A DNA stretch of 64,000 nt from Microvelia longipes (GCA_018340805.1 JACMZG010001914.1:30230507-30294506); one strand, 5' to 3'. Shown: positions 22,471 to 35,802, counted from the first letter of the stretch. The notes: a model not told the origin generated them from the letters alone. A program made the numbers and translations.

Positions 22471-25400
22471 GTATTATATGTCAAGAAATTTGTGCTTGTT
22501 TCTTGTTCTCAAATAAACCCTCTTTAAATCTAATATTAGATACTTTTATTAAGAGTCTGCACCAGAAACTATAAAACGATAAACTTATAATAATGAACAA
22601 ATTGTATAAATAAGTACAAAATTTCCTTTACATTTTTATAGACAGGAAGTACATTTAATAATAATAAAAATAATAATTAACGAACTAACTAAATGTATTC
22701 AATTTTTTTAAAGTTTTGTTACTGGGATGGGCTGAACTGATTTTAGCGCTACAATGTAACAGTGGCTTTAAGATATTAATATTCAATGTATATTAGAAAT
22801 TTTATATTTCTTTGTTTAGAGATTATATGTATTAGTTGAAAAATGAAATTAAAAATTGCAAAGCTCCATTATACAATAAATATTCAAGTAGTTATTAATT
22901 AATGTTAATAAGTCATAGAGTTAATCCATTAAAAAGTTAGGATCAAAAGAATTTATCGTTTGACATACATCACTAATAGAGGCTTCTACAATTTTTTGGA
23001 TGATAGTAAATTAGGTGGTTTATTGGGGTACTTGGGTGGGCACTCCAAAATAGGTAGTGCCTAAAGGAATTAAAACAAAATATCTTGTCCTTTAAAAAAT
23101 GGAATAAAGGAAATAAATATGTTATGTCCTTTTGAGATTTGTAGGATGCTAAAACCCTCCAGGCTTGCAGACTGCTATATTTATTTTTTGAATTATAACC
23201 TGACATTTATCAGAAATGTGGCATCGGTAAGGCACCCATCTAAATTTAATAAATTTAAATATTATTATGGGATAAATGATTTGAGAAGTTGGGTTAAGTT
23301 TTAGAAATATGTTACTTATTTCATACAATGCGTAAAAGCTGAATAATGAAAATAATTAAACGATATGTAACACTCTTAAGTTTTTCTACGGATAAAGGAC
23401 CAGGAAGAGCGGTTCTTCTTAGATATGAAGCTTAATTTGAAGGGTGGCTTTCTTTAAACAGAAAGAGCTGTAGTATTTAGATATTATTAGATAATAATAT
23501 TGTTAAATCTGCATTTTAAAATTAAAGATACCAAGCGCCTCTAAGGAGCTCTAAATAAATGTATAAAACATAAAAAAGCTGTAGTATTCTTCCGATAAAT
23601 AGATGTTAGAATTAAATTTGAATATTTTTTTTTGCCGCCCTTTCGAAGAGTTTACACATTTGGCTCTTAACAAAACTTCCATTAGAAAATCTTCTAAAAA
23701 AAACATTCCGAGATTAATTATTGGATTAACCGTAAAAAAGTTATATCTAGTATATTTCGGTGCACAGTTTTCGAGAATTTTAGAGCTATAAATTGGTTCC
23801 CGCTAATAATTCAAGGTTCAACGTTGGAACATTTCCTAGATGTAGCATTGCATTTTGCTTGTTACATTTCCTACGTGTCTCTCGCACAATTATATTCTGT
23901 CAACTATTCATATTTTGCAAAACTCGGTAGTATCAAATGATCGAAGTTGTTTATCATTTTAGTTAAAAAGAGAACGAAAAAATCATTAACTCTGTAGAAA
24001 ACATTTTAATTAAAGACAATTTACGACTTTAATGACACTTAAAAAATTATAGTATATCTATTCTACGAAAGGAAAAAAGAATAATATTTCTTTAATAAGA
24101 AAAGAATTCACTTACAATTTCATAATGGACACTCAAACTTCAACAATTTAATACATGTAATAAAAGCACTTAAAAATATAATAAATATTTATTACAGGTA
24201 AGGAAAAAACCATAAAGTTAACATATTCAAACATATAAATGATACGAGAACAAGAAAATCATATAAAAATAAATAAATAAAAGTATATATGGTATGTCAC
24301 AATTTCTATTTAAATTAAAAAAATATAATCAATTTCCAATTCATTTTTTATTGCATTTTTTTATTTATACTTTAATTTGCCTAGTAAAAAAATGTGTTTT
24401 ACGTTTGTAGCTAATAAAATGTAAGTGGAATAAAAAATGTTTTTAAATAAATAATAATTAAAAACTTTGGTGTAATTTCTGAAATAAATAAACATAAAAT
24501 AAACACGTGTTTATATTTGATTTCTGGTCAACTGGTTTGCATTTAAATATGTTATTGGTATTAAGTAATATTAATTGAGGTTTGTTTAATATTTATTGAA
24601 ATACATAAATCAATTATATGAATTGTAAAACAAAAATAAAATACTTTTAGCATATTTCTTTTGTAAAACAATTACTAATGTTTATAATTTTTTATTTTAG
24701 CAAATTTCTTTTTTGCTAAAATTGTTTTTCACTTATATTAATATATTATGTGTGTTGTGTACAATATATTAAGATTGAATGCTAGCTATGTCAAATATAT
24801 ATTTAATTAATTTAATACTTGAAATTCTATAACTCATCTTTTTTGCCTTCAAATTTGTAAGTAAGAAAAGTCAGTAAAAAAAGAACTCTAGTGCAATAAA
24901 GAATAAAGCTCTTAAATTTATTAATCGAACTTTAACAAAAAAATGACCTCAATCCGTAAAAGAATCATCTTTATGGATAACTCTTTGTAAAAAAAAGAGA
25001 TTTGGAAGTCAACCAAAACTTAATTTATTTAATATAAAAATCATCACATTAATGGAAAGAAAGGAATGGAATGAAAAAATAAACGATAGAAACTTTAAAT
25101 TGGATCAATAATCAATAAAAAAAAGGCAAAAAAAAACATAAGAAAGATAAAGAAACAAAATTTATATTCATTGACAACATTCTCACATTCTCCAAAAAAT
25201 AAATTAAAGAAAATAGAAGTTAGGAAGAGAATTAAAAGAAACAATAAAATAAAACTACCCGTGTCGACAAGAAAGAATAAATTGTTTAAAAAATAAATAA
25301 TTAAAAAGAAATATATAAATAAAATATAATGGTTAACATAAAACAACGTTTCAGAATTTAGGTTAGAATTTAAATTTTTTCGTTTTTTTCTTCTTTTTAT

Positions 25401-26380
25401 ATTTTTGCTTTTTTTATCTTTAAATAACGAAAAAGCATTGTAAATCTATTGAATGCTTCTTCTCGCATTAACATTTCTGCTGTCGGGAGCTTGAGTTCAC
25501 TCATTTACAAATATTTAAACTATTTATTAATTATCTATTATGTGTGATTCAAATGAGCGTTCATCCAAGAAATGAATCTAAGGAAATTAGAATTTTCACT
25601 GTAAGACGTATTGTGCGCCATACGCAAAAGGTACAAATTCGTCATGTTTCTTGTCAGTCTATCTAAGTTAATATTACATAGATATAAGATGGTTGTCTTA
25701 GCAAATCTCTTTGATGATGTCATACCTTGAAGATGATAAAGTCATATTATATCAAAAATTTCGCTATATGTATAAAGTTTGGTTTTTTCAATGCGAAGAA
25801 ACCTACCTACGGAATGACAAATTCGGATTAATTTTGATATCTGCTAAAGGTGCTTTATCATTAAAATTCGATTTTAAAAAGTCATATTTAGGTATGGAGT
25901 TATTGTTGTTTCACAATATTTCCTCTCCTAAAGTGAAGATAAATAAATATATAATAAATAAGTACATATGTATATTCATCTTCCTCTCACTCCTCTCCAC
26001 TTTTTTCTTCTAAAAAAACTTCATAAGCTTTTAAAACCGTCTAAAAATTGGCTAAAAAATAAATAAACCTCTATTAAAACTTGATTTAACTGAAATTTAA
26101 AATTTTTCGTCTGTAAATATCGTTATAATGCAGAGGTGAGATTTTTAAGTTAGTGAATGCCCGATACACCTTTTATTGTATTACCGAGACTCACTTAATA
26201 ATTATTAACCATTTTTTATCAATTACTTTTCTTTAATACTTCTAATTATTTAATTTTATTATTTTTTGGAGGTCAACTTTAGGGTTATATTCCTCCATTA
26301 AAGTTAAATTGAACAAGGAATAAGAAAATTTTATTGTAGATTAATAATATTGAGGTGTAAGTAAATACAGATGTTTTTAA
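22471..26380. other. Gene-free AT-rich stretch
   Basis: About 4 kb with no supported gene. Short frames at 23119-23304, 23603-23791, 25095-25346 (minus, Phe/Leu/Ile-rich) and 25711-26013 are explained by base composition. I see no terminal repeats or tandem arrays here. Confidence 0.55.
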
Positions 26381-26384
26381 AGTA

Positions 26385-26855
26385 TAAAATAAGAATAATA
26401 ATTAGACGTGTAGTAAATAAGAATTTAGTTTAAATTATAAAATATTAAGAATAATTATCTGTGTGGTAAATAAAAATTTAGTTTACAGTATAAAATAATA
26501 AGAAAAATTAGATGTGTAGTACAAAAAATAGTTTAAATTATAAAATAGTAAGAATAATTAAATGTGTAGTAAATAAGAATTTTGTTTAAATTATAAAATA
26601 GTAAGAATAATTAAATGTGTAGTAAATAAGAATTAAGTTTAAATTATAAAATAATAACAATAATTAAATGTGTAGTAAATAAAAATGTAGTTAAAATTAT
26701 AAAATAATATGAATAATTAGATGTGAAGTAAATAAGAATTTAGTTAAAATTATAAAATAATAAGAATAATTAGATGTGAAGTAAATAAGAATTTAGTTTA
26801 ATGAAAAAAATAATAAGAATAATTAGATGAGTAGTAAATAACCATTTAGATTTAC
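26385..26855 (+). repeat. Tandem array, about 54-57-bp unit, about 8-9 copies
   Basis: AAGAATAATTAGATGTG, then TAGTAAATAAGAATTTAGTT, then AAATTATAAAAT recurs from about 26391 to 26850, with substitutions and small indels between copies. The unit is extremely AT-rich. Confidence 0.92.
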
Positions 26856-27839
26856 GGTTGGTAATTAGGTCAGCTTGATAGATATATTGGAGTATTTTTT
26901 GCACTTTTAGTTCGTCGTCCTTAAGAATTTCTTGCATGTTAGTTGCTAAAATCAACGAAATAATGTAAAAATAAATAAATTCTTTATTAAAACAACCAAT
27001 ACTATCTTAATATACAATACTATTACTTATCTAAATCTTCCGAACATAAAAATCTTGTAATATGACAGCAACGATTTCAACCTGTTGATTCTCTTGTTTA
27101 TTAACTCTTAAAACTTACTTATGAACAATTTATAAACAAATAAATAAACAAAGAAAATACCTTTAAAATTTCAAAGATTATATCTAGCCCACCGCTATAA
27201 CCACTCATAAATTCTCATCAACATTTCTTTTAATATATGTATTCATTTTTATTTTTTTAAATAAGCTTCTGGAATTACGTTTGAAAATGTCAAATGAAAA
27301 CATCTTTATTTTAAGATTATTTTTGTAGTTAAAAAAATCACCTTAGTATAATTCCGAAAAATAAATTATATTATTTTAGAAATCCATTCTTTTAATTTTG
27401 ACGATAAGGATCTTAATTTATGAATACTTTTTTATTATTTAAAGTGTAGACAGGGAATGATTTGTTAAACGATTTTTCGGACACATTTAAGATAAAAGAT
27501 AATTTATACAAATTAATAAATTTAAAAAAAACATAATTAATTTGAATGACATCGGAAGTTGTATATTATCTGTTAAATAGACATTATGGTAATAAATATT
27601 TTTTTTTATTTTTAGTCAACAATTTTTAACATAACAGTTGTACACGGAATTCGTACAATAATTCGTCTATAATAAACACACACGCACAACTTATCATTAA
27701 CGTTGTTTTCAATTATCCCTACAATTGAGTTATATGTAGGAGATAAAATTTCGATTTTTTAAATAAAATTACGTTTTTTTTTTTTTTTATTAATGATTTG
27801 ATGTTATAGATATAGAATTAGAAATGATAGGGAATTAAT
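26856..27839. other. Gene-free AT-rich stretch
   Basis: No gene, RNA or clear repeat recognised. A T/A homopolymer-rich edge precedes the next dispersed element. Confidence 0.5.
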
Positions 27840-28365
27840 AAAAAATCGGGTACGGGGTACCTCGGAACTTTTCCTCACCACGTAGGATTCGCTACGCTCA
27901 TCTTTACATCGGACTTGCTTCACTCGTTCTCAGAAATATAAAAATAACCTTATGTTACAAAAAGTCTTAGGACTTGATCCGCTCGTCCTCAGACAATAAA
28001 ACATCGTTTATTCATAGCGGTCAGCCATCCAGGCTCTGACCTCACAGGATAATGCTTAACTTTTATGATCTAATGTAAAAAGTAGATATATATGCCGTAT
28101 TGAAACAAAACTTAGTATATACTTATTTATTTTACTTGAACCGAATTTCAAAACAATTAAATTATATTCCGATTTTTTTAAAAACTTTTATAAGGTCATC
28201 TGATAAAAAATTAAACTAATACTGATAATAAGATGAAACTTAGCACATATCTTGATCTTATATAAGACTATATGCTGAATCTCAAACCGATCGACAACTT
28301 TTTCGGTGTTTAATGAATTTTTCGAAATAGTTGCTGAGTCGTTATTGCGGGTTAATGACCCGATG
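27840..28365 (-). mobile_element. 5S-like SINE-type element, minus strand, long copy
   Basis: Read on the minus strand it ends at 27845 with GGTACCCCGTACCCGAT plus a T run. The 5S-like block is 28017-28070 (GATCATAAAAGTTAAGC, then GAGGTCAGAGCCTGGATGG, then CTGACCGCT). Upstream sequence matches the long copies as far as the ATAACGACTCAGCAAC and GATCGGTTTGAGATTC words, near 28280-28360. It confirms that the upstream module travels with the 5S block. Confidence 0.8.
28017..28070 (-). promoter_or_regulatory. 5S-like internal promoter block
   Basis: Box A-like, intermediate-like and box C-like words are present in 5S order (GTTAAGC, GGTCAGAGCC, TGGATGGCTGACCGC). Box A is disturbed here by a CCTGTGAGG substitution. 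Confidence 0.65.
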
Positions 28366-31030
28366 TCGACGAGTAAAAGAGATCACATTAGATTTATCAC
28401 AAGTTTATCATCAGCCCAGACAGACGGCATCTAAATTATTTTGATGGCATCGACTGGATTCTGGACCAGTGATCTGTTTTAAAGAGGATGTCCGCTGATT
28501 TTACAAAGTTTTTAACATTTTAACGGTTTCAAATAATTCGTTTATGATTTATAAATATTTAAAGTGTTTGTGCTGACCGATTAATGACGTCATAAAAAAT
28601 ATGTTTCTAATGACATCATATGGCATACTTTGGATCTAAAACAAATAATTATTTCATCCCCTTATATGAATTTTTATTCATATATCGCATCCAGCTTTAT
28701 TACCATATTCGTCATAATAACATTGCAGCTGGCCAATAAATTACCTTTTAGGAAAGTGTACATCCATCCATTTGTACCAGAAATTTCTCATAAAACTGTT
28801 GTTGAGAAGCGATGTACAGTGCGTCTAAAACCCATAAGCTAAGTGTAAAAAACTAGCGCGAGTCACAACATAAAACTTAACACCAACACTTTAAAAATAC
28901 TATCTTAACTATTTCCCTAAACCATATTAGGTGCTATAATGCAACAAATCTAACAACAAAACCATTAAAATCTGTGAAACAACTTTATTTTTAACCTTAA
29001 AACTCAATTATACATAAAGACATTAAAAGGTATTTTCAAAGCAATAACACCTATAACAAGTAAAGTGAACTTTATGATTTAACTGAATATGTTAAGTTCA
29101 AGATTTGATCTGTAGTGTTATAAAATTTGAAGGGTGGTCTTCCCCTTATAAACACTTATTTTTATTACTTTTTTTATTATATTTAACTCTATTTAAACTC
29201 TTAAAAAACTATGTTGGACTTATTTCTTTATTTGGTGTAATCAAAAAGTTATTTGAAGGATTACGTCAGATAATTTTTAAAAATTGTTCCACTTTTGATT
29301 GGAACAACTTTAAGTGCATTTTACGATTGCGAAAAAAAAGTGTAATTACGATGTTTATACAAATTATTTTATTATTGCGTTCTACTATTAAAAGTACTGA
29401 GGATAATAAAAATTGGTAAAATGTATTGGTCAAGAGGCCTTTACGGATATTTGAATGTTGCATCAAGCTCAGTGACTTGTTTTTATGTATGCATAAAAAA
29501 ATCGATGTTTAAGCGATGTAATTAGTTCAGGATTTGGTCGAAAAGCGTTTAAATCTCTATTTAGGAGATTATGACAATCTTAGTTTTATAAACGTCCTTT
29601 AGAAAAATGTTTGCGAAACAACTCGAAGGATTTCTTCATTTTTTTAACCGTATATAGAATCTCTCCGGAACCGAGTTATCAATGGTCCGAATTAAGAATG
29701 ACTGGGCACATCTTTTTATCTCAAAGTTCAAGTGTCCATGAAGAACCCGTTCCGCAAAAGCGGTTACACTCTCACCTCATTGTAGGGACATAGATTTTTT
29801 GCATGTGTTCTTCATGTACCTCCTTCATATCACAATGCATACTTCTTTGCATACTTTCATGACATCTATTCTTTAGGGAATCACAAAGCTTAAAAAAATG
29901 TAAAAAAAGAAACTTCAGCAGCAACTGGACTTTTTTATTTGGTTCACTAGTTCTATGAAATAAAGAGACTGATATCTCAAAAGTTCAAAAGGATTTATAG
30001 CTGTAAAACTTGACAACTAAAAGTTTAATCAACTAAAAGTTTTTTGATATACGCTGTAGAAAATTTTGATTTAAAAAATTCTTTTTTTAAATTCTTTCTT
30101 TTATAAATGAAAGTTTTCTTTAAAAAATCCTAGATTATTGAAAAACAAAAGTATAATTGTCCCGACTATGTAACTAAAAGTGCCTCTAAAACGGATTTTG
30201 GTAATACTCCCACTCCCGCCATGATTTGCCATGATACTCCCACTCCCGCCACTATCTTATTAGCGATTTTGCCAAAAATAATTCGCTAAAATATATGTTA
30301 ACTTTCATATGGAGGATCTTTCATTAAAATGGTTAATGTCCCGAACTCAAATTATCAGATAGGTAATGACCACTTCAAGGAGGATGTTAAGTCCGACGTT
30401 TGACTTTTCCAGTGGGATCATCAGGGATTTGGCACATCAGGGATTTTAAAGAAATACACATCAATCTGAAAGTCATCCTAGTAGTTTTATATCCTTGAAT
30501 ATTATTTTTTAATTTGATTTGTCGAAATATAAAGTACATTCAAATAAAAAAGTAGTTTAATTGCATTGCCAATTTTGTAGAAATTCTCTCTTCAATGATA
30601 AAAATGATAATATTTAAGCCTTTTAAAAACGAATTTCATGGTAATTTATCTTCTTTACTTTGGTGTCCAGAGCTGAGTTATTTTTTCTAGGCGTAACCTA
30701 GGTCGAGATCCTATAACTCTAGGCTATAAAGAAATAAAAACGACAAAAACCTCTTGTTAAGGATCGTGGTTGCCTCTGGCTAAGTTATAAAAATTTGATA
30801 TTACCCTACTGTAAGAATATTACAGTAAGTTTCTAGCCGCCAGCTAAACTAAGAAAATGGTTAAAGAAGTTCCTTTAATAGAAGAATAATTTTATCGTGA
30901 AGTATGCCGGAATAAAGTTAGATGATATTTGCATGACAGGAAATGATTTATAGGGAGAAACTGTGTCGTAGTACTTACTAAGTCCCTACAAATTGTTGAG
31001 AAAGAGAAGGATTATTTGTTTAAACTCCTT
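28366..31030. other. Gene-free stretch
   Basis: No gene supported. Frames at 28630-28842, 29105-29466 and 29611-29793 have no recognised motif. A small direct duplication (ATACTCCCACTCCCGCCA) lies at about 30207-30252. Confidence 0.5.
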
Positions 31031-31560
31031 TGTAGAGGAAATAAGTTGTAGAGTTTGGCGCTTTAGTCTCCTCGGCTATTACTATGTGAAAGAATTTGTA
31101 GAGATTGGCGCTTTAGTCTCCTCGGCTATTATTATGTGAAAGAATTTGTAGAGATTGGTGCTTTAGCCTCCTCGGCTATTATGACGTGAAAGAATTTGTA
31201 GAGCTTGGCGCCTATTTCTCCTCGGCTATTTCTCCTCGGCTATTATTATGTGAAAGAATTTGTAGAGATTGGCGCTTTAGTCTCCTCGGCTAATATATGT
31301 GAAGAATTTGTAGAGATTGGGCTTTAGCCTCCTCGGCTATTATGACGAGAAAGAATTTGTAGAGCTTGGCGCCTATTTCTCCTCGGCTATTATTATGTGA
31401 AAGAATTTGTAGAGATTGGCGCTTTAGTCTCCTCGGCTATTATTATGTGAAAAAAATTGTAGAGTTTGGCGCTTTAGTCTCGTCAGCTATTAATATGAGA
31501 AAGAAGTTGTAGAGATAGACGCATTAGTTTTTCTTGGTTATAATTATGTGTCCAAAATTT
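31031..31560 (+). repeat. Tandem array, 50-bp unit, about 10 copies
   Basis: The unit starts TGTAGAG at 31047, 31097, 31147 and 31197 and onward at 50-bp steps with local slips. It continues ATTGGCGCTTTAGTCTCCTC, then GGCTATTATTATGTGAAAG. A duplicated CTCCTCGGCTATT occurs near 31220. Outer copies (31031 and 31500-31560) are more diverged, as expected for an array that expands from its middle. Confidence 0.95.
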
Positions 31561-31799
31561 GCAACAAAAGATACACAAACACACATACAGAAAGAAAACA
31601 ATAAACACCTCTCAGGAGGTCTTAAAACACAATTTTAGAAAATTTTCATCATGTCATATTTCTCACCAACTCTGCATATAATTAATCAAAAACATACTTT
31701 AAAAGTATTACATGTATTATTTAATTGAATTCCTATTCTAATCTTTAATTAGCTGAAGTTACAAAATTTTAGTTATTTAGTTACCAATTAATTCTGATG

Positions 31800-32340
31800 T
31801 CAAGCGTACCGAGACCTATGTAGTACCAACTTAAGCTTTAGGTAGTCATGACATTCTAAGCAAGGCCAAAGTAATAATATCCTAGACAATAGATCGCTCT
31901 TTTATTCTAAGGTAAAACAAAGCGATACCGAAGTAATGCTATCTGAAATTTTCAGTATTCATGACATTCTGAGGACGACCGAATCGAGTCCGAAGTCATA
32001 ACACTAGACTTTGTATCAATAATATATTATTCTGAGGACGACCGAATCGAGTCCGAAGTCATAACACTAGACTTTGTATCAATAATATATTATTCTGAGG
32101 ACGACCGAATCGAGTCCGAAGTCATAACACTAGACTTTGTATCAATAATTTATTATTCTGAGGTCGAGTGAATCGAGTCCGAAGTCATAACACTAGACTT
32201 TGTATCAATAATTTATTATTCTGAGGTCGAGTGAATCGAGTCCGAAGTCATAACACTAGACATCGTATCAATAATCTATTCTGAGGTCGAGTGAAGCGAG
32301 AACGAAATTTTGTGAAAAATTACCAAAGTATCTCGTATCG
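31800..32340 (+). mobile_element. SINE-like family B (shares tail with the 5S-like element), internally amplified
   Basis: It begins with sequence also seen at 38960-39175 and 44430-44715 (TTAAGCTTTAGGTAGTCATG, then ACATTCTGAGGACGA) and ends near TATCTCGTATCGAATATTAT, a decayed version of the common tail. The centre, 31968-32290, is a 63-bp tandem array. It has no 5S-like block and no coding potential. Confidence 0.6.
31968..32290 (+). repeat. Tandem array, 63-bp unit, 5 copies
   Basis: TCTGAGG starts at 31968, 32031, 32094, 32157 and 32220, all exact 63-bp steps, with a shortened last copy near 32279. Each unit holds GACCGAATCGAGTCCGAAG or a variant, the same word found in the tails of the dispersed 5S-like elements. 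Confidence 0.95.
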
Positions 32341-33110
32341 AATATTATTTCCATTGATTTCGATGTGTTTACAAACGAAACAGTAGTAGAACTGCACTTT
32401 CTGGCTTGGACAGTGTTTAGTGTGCGTACACCAGGTAATGAGGGTTGATAGAAAAGTCAGTATATCTGAAGAAACAATCCAAATTAGCCACGATAAGTAA
32501 CTGTTTAGATAATAAGATTAAGCTAATCAAATCGTTAATAATGTGTCAAGCAATGGCAGGCACCCGGAAGTGGGCTCAAGATCCGGCTCAACAACAACAA
32601 CAAACGGTTTTATGTATTTCTAGCCTTGTATATATTTAAGCACGATAGTGCTTTTACGGCGATGAACATTTTTAAATAAAACTAAGATCAAAAATTAACC
32701 TTATTGAGAAGATCCCTATAGAAAAATGTTTCTGTGACAAATCGGAAAATTACAGTTTAATTAGTACAGTGTCCAAAGTTAAATATTAATTAACTAGTAT
32801 TTCCACAGTTTAATATTTTGCGGCGAAAAAAAGGTATTACATTATAGTTTTTGAGACGCTGAATCGAATGAAACCGCTTCAGAGTCAGTCACAACTTTAG
32901 TAAAAAAAAGAAACCAGGATAAGCATCAGGAATTTCTAAAAAAACAATCGGTAGTCACAAATTACAAGTGAGGTGTCTTTTTCTATCTTTTTGAAGGCTC
33001 TGAAATGTTGAAAGCACAAGAAGTACTTAAAGCTAAAATCCCAGGTTCGAATGCTTTGTAATTTTACTATCAAAATTATTTTTAAATTCTAAGCATGAGG
33101 TCTATGATGT
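32341..33110. other. Gene-free stretch
   Basis: A (CAA)n-like run at 32590-32605, within GCTCAACAACAACAACAAACG, could be the 3' end of a retroelement. Nothing else is recognised. Confidence 0.4.
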
Positions 33111-33160
33111 GTTGAGGAAATGTTCCGAGGTACCCCGTACCCGATTATTTTATCCCCCGA
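33111..33160 (+). mobile_element. 3' tail fragment of the 5S-like/family B repeats
   Basis: The sequence TTGAGGAAATGTTCCGAGGT followed by ACCCCGTACCCGATT is an excellent copy of the common tail. The body to its left is not recognisable, consistent with a 5'-truncated insertion. Confidence 0.75.
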
Positions 33161-33949
33161 TACCATACGTGGCACAAATTATTATTCTTTATTGTCATAA
33201 GTTAGAAATAAAACTAAGCACTGTACCCCAATAAACTTTAATTATTAGAATGCTTTCAGGACAGATTATTTAAGAAATAATTATAAATGATTTAAATTAC
33301 AAATATCAAGATAAATACTAATACTCGAATCCCTGTAAAAAAAATTGATTTTTTTTACTCTTTAACAATAACATTAATTTTAATAACCTTTTTTTAATTG
33401 CTTAATAACGATCATTTAAAATTACATACTTTGCGTTGTGCTTTGATTTGTTTTTCTGATGAGGGAAAACACATATATGGCGATGAAAGGAATAAGTTCG
33501 AAAATTATATGTATTTGTAAGCACAGCTTTAGTGGACAAATTTAATAGCTTACAAATTAAATTTACAAATTTAATAGCTCTAAGACATTAAGCGTAAGAA
33601 TTTCAGATGTTTTAGTAAATTAAAATTCATATACTATACTCTATGCCTTACTTGTGCCATATCTTAAGACTCAGTTATTTCTAAAAACAGAGATTTCTTA
33701 CTCATAAATGACTATTAAGCCCACAAATAATTTTCTTATGGATTATTTACTCTTTTTTAATGGCTTTCAATTAGTTTTTCTTTTAAGGAAATAAACAAAA
33801 GATAGTAATAGCCACTAAATTTTGAAATGACCTTCTCAATCTTTTATTTTAAAATACAATAAAAGTAAGAACCAAGCCTTCTGTAGTTTAATTGTCACGG
33901 GAACTACGGTAGTTATATGCTAAAGGTCTTGGTGAAGTGGAATAGATAA

Positions 33950-34440
33950 TAACTTACCTAGGGAGAAAACAAAGCATTTGCTCCCTAAGTAGTCAAGTGA
34001 AGTTGGTTCCTGAGGCCAAAGCCCAAGGGATTATATTATTTAAACCCCGATGCTTGCCAAAGAATTTTTAGTTGGCAACAAGGCTTGTCGAGAGCATAGA
34101 GAGATATAGTAAAGGGAGCATAGCCCATCTAAATACATTGAGAAGCCTAAAACATATTTTTGGGGATCTCAGGGGCTCTGTGTAACTTCACTGAAACCTT
34201 CTTCATGAGTAAGTTAAGGTTATAATGAATAAATTTATTTCGGTTTCCCGCACATCGGTTGTGTATTGATTTGTATTTTTTTTACATTTTACTATATAAG
34301 TTATTGTAATTTTGTACTGATTATTTGATTATATTCATAAGCGAAGGTGGTCAGGTCACTTTTTCGAAGTTTCAAAATTTAACCTATAGGGGCCCCTCTA
34401 GTAATAATATCTCTATAACTCCTTACTGGAGGTAAAAATA
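33950..34440 (+). repeat. Interspersed repeat C, copy 1 (pairs with 49290-49612)
   Basis: Shared words in the same order as at 49290-49612: GAGGATAGCC-like, TTGAGAAGCCT, CTCAGGGGCTCT, AAGTTAAGGTTATAA, GGTCACTTTTTCGAAGTTTC and CCCCTCTAGTAATAATATCT. No open frame is shared, so it is probably a non-coding or 3' UTR-derived mobile repeat. Confidence 0.8.
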
Positions 34441-34499
34441 AATTCCATTTTAACTGAAATTTCGTAAAACTCCACTATGGATTAATTATACAGTTCCCA

Positions 34500-34690
34500 A
34501 AAAAAAAATAGGAACGGGGTACCCCGGAATTTTTCTTTACCGCATTGGATTTGCCCACACTTATTACTTCGGTTTTGCTTCGATAATTCTCAGAATAAAG
34601 AAATCTCTAAATTTATACATCATTATGTCTTCAGACACGCTTGACTCGTCCTGTCAGCGCAAAAAATGGGTTTCATTTCATATATCACTT
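34500..34690 (-). mobile_element. 5S-like element, tail half only
   Basis: The minus-strand tail is ATTCCGGGGTACCCCGTTCC plus a T run at 34501-34530, followed inward by the two GCGAAGC-type words. The 5S-like block is missing; the similarity ends near 34690 at GAAATGAAACC. Confidence 0.7.
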
Positions 34691-34968
34691 TGTATAATAA
34701 GTATGACTAAAACTCATTCAGGTTCAAGGGGTTTTGCGGAGTGAGATTTAGTTGGTATGAGGCAGACCCTGAGTCCAACACTGTTGACAGACCACGCTGT
34801 CTTCGTGCGTAAATGCATTTCTGTCTTTTTTGGTAAAATTTTTCCCGTAAGAAAAATTTAGCAAAAAAAACTTTTCTAAATATACGGCAGGTATATCTAC
34901 GGTCATTAATAAATTACTAAATACAGGAAAAAATCCTATGAAGTCATTAATGACCCCAACAATTAACA

Positions 34969-34971
<3 letters not shown>

Positions 34972-35036
<65 letters not shown>

Positions 35037-35060
35037 CATATATATATATATATATATACA
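34972..35060. repeat. TA microsatellite
   Basis: Long TA run with one TTATACA interruption at 35031-35038. Confidence 0.97.
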
Positions 35061-35245
35061 TATTTCGATTTCGGAACCAGAGGTCCGGGGTTCGCAGCCC
35101 GGGCTATGCTCTAAGATTTTACGAATAGCATTGTATTAAAATGATTTCGCCAACATTAATTAATTCTTAGATTGTAGTAGATGCAACCCACCTGAGGTGG
35201 TTCCCGCAGGGTGAATACCCTGATGACGGGCATTTTAATTTAATT
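35061..35245 (+). mobile_element. tRNA-derived SINE remnant (B box and 3' body)
   Basis: GGTCCGGGGTTCGCAGCCCGG at about 35081-35101 forms a T-arm-like hairpin around a GGTTCGCAGCC B-box. An A box should lie upstream but is replaced by the TA microsatellite. The body runs through CACCTGAGGTGGTTCCCGC and GATGACGGGC to ATTTAATTTAATTTAATTTT, a simple-repeat tail, as is usual for tRNA-derived SINEs. It is flanked on both sides by TA arrays. Confidence 0.65.
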
Positions 35246-35254
35246 TAATTTTAT

Positions 35255-35287
<33 letters not shown>

Positions 35288-35294
35288 TATATTA

Positions 35295-35361
<67 letters not shown>

Positions 35362-35372
35362 ATATAATATAA
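35255..35372. repeat. TA microsatellite with CA insert
   Basis: TA runs on both sides of an ACACACACACAC tract near 35295-35307. Confidence 0.97.
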
Positions 35373-35715
35373 AATGGATGATCCGCAAAATCTAAATTAT
35401 GTTTATTTCTCCACCGTACAACGGGATTACAAGGTAATTTTATTAAATTAATTACAACTACATTATTAAAAAATAACATTATGCAAATTTTTAATTCGAG
35501 TTAATTTTATCATGTCATATTTAATTTCTACGCCATTATAAATATTTTGCCACTACTTTTATAATTTTATTAGTCATGTCATAATAATAATGTAGAGGCC
35601 ATAAATTTTATCATATAACAGAATTAATTGAATTTAAAAAATTAATATAAAACAAAATGAAATTGTTATAGTGTTTTTGTTAAATGGCTTACGTTGCTCA
35701 TCTAAAAATACTCAC

Positions 35716-35716
<1 letters not shown>

Positions 35717-35779
<63 letters not shown>

Positions 35780-35802
35780 ATATATGTGTGTGTGTGTGTA
35801 TA
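35717..35802. repeat. TA microsatellite ending in a TG tract
   Basis: A TA run with slips passes into a TGTGTGTGTGTGT tract at about 35785-35798. Confidence 0.96.

Noticed and set aside
25095..25346. 83-codon minus-strand frame rich in Phe, Leu and Ile that looks like a membrane protein
   Set aside because: Purine-rich AT sequence on the plus strand produces this composition automatically; no start context, exon structure or motif supports it.
31031..31560. Regular 50-bp repeats, and the 44-bp repeats at 20467-20660, as CRISPR-like arrays
   Set aside because: The whole unit repeats, with no unique spacers and no cas genes; the context is animal genomic DNA.
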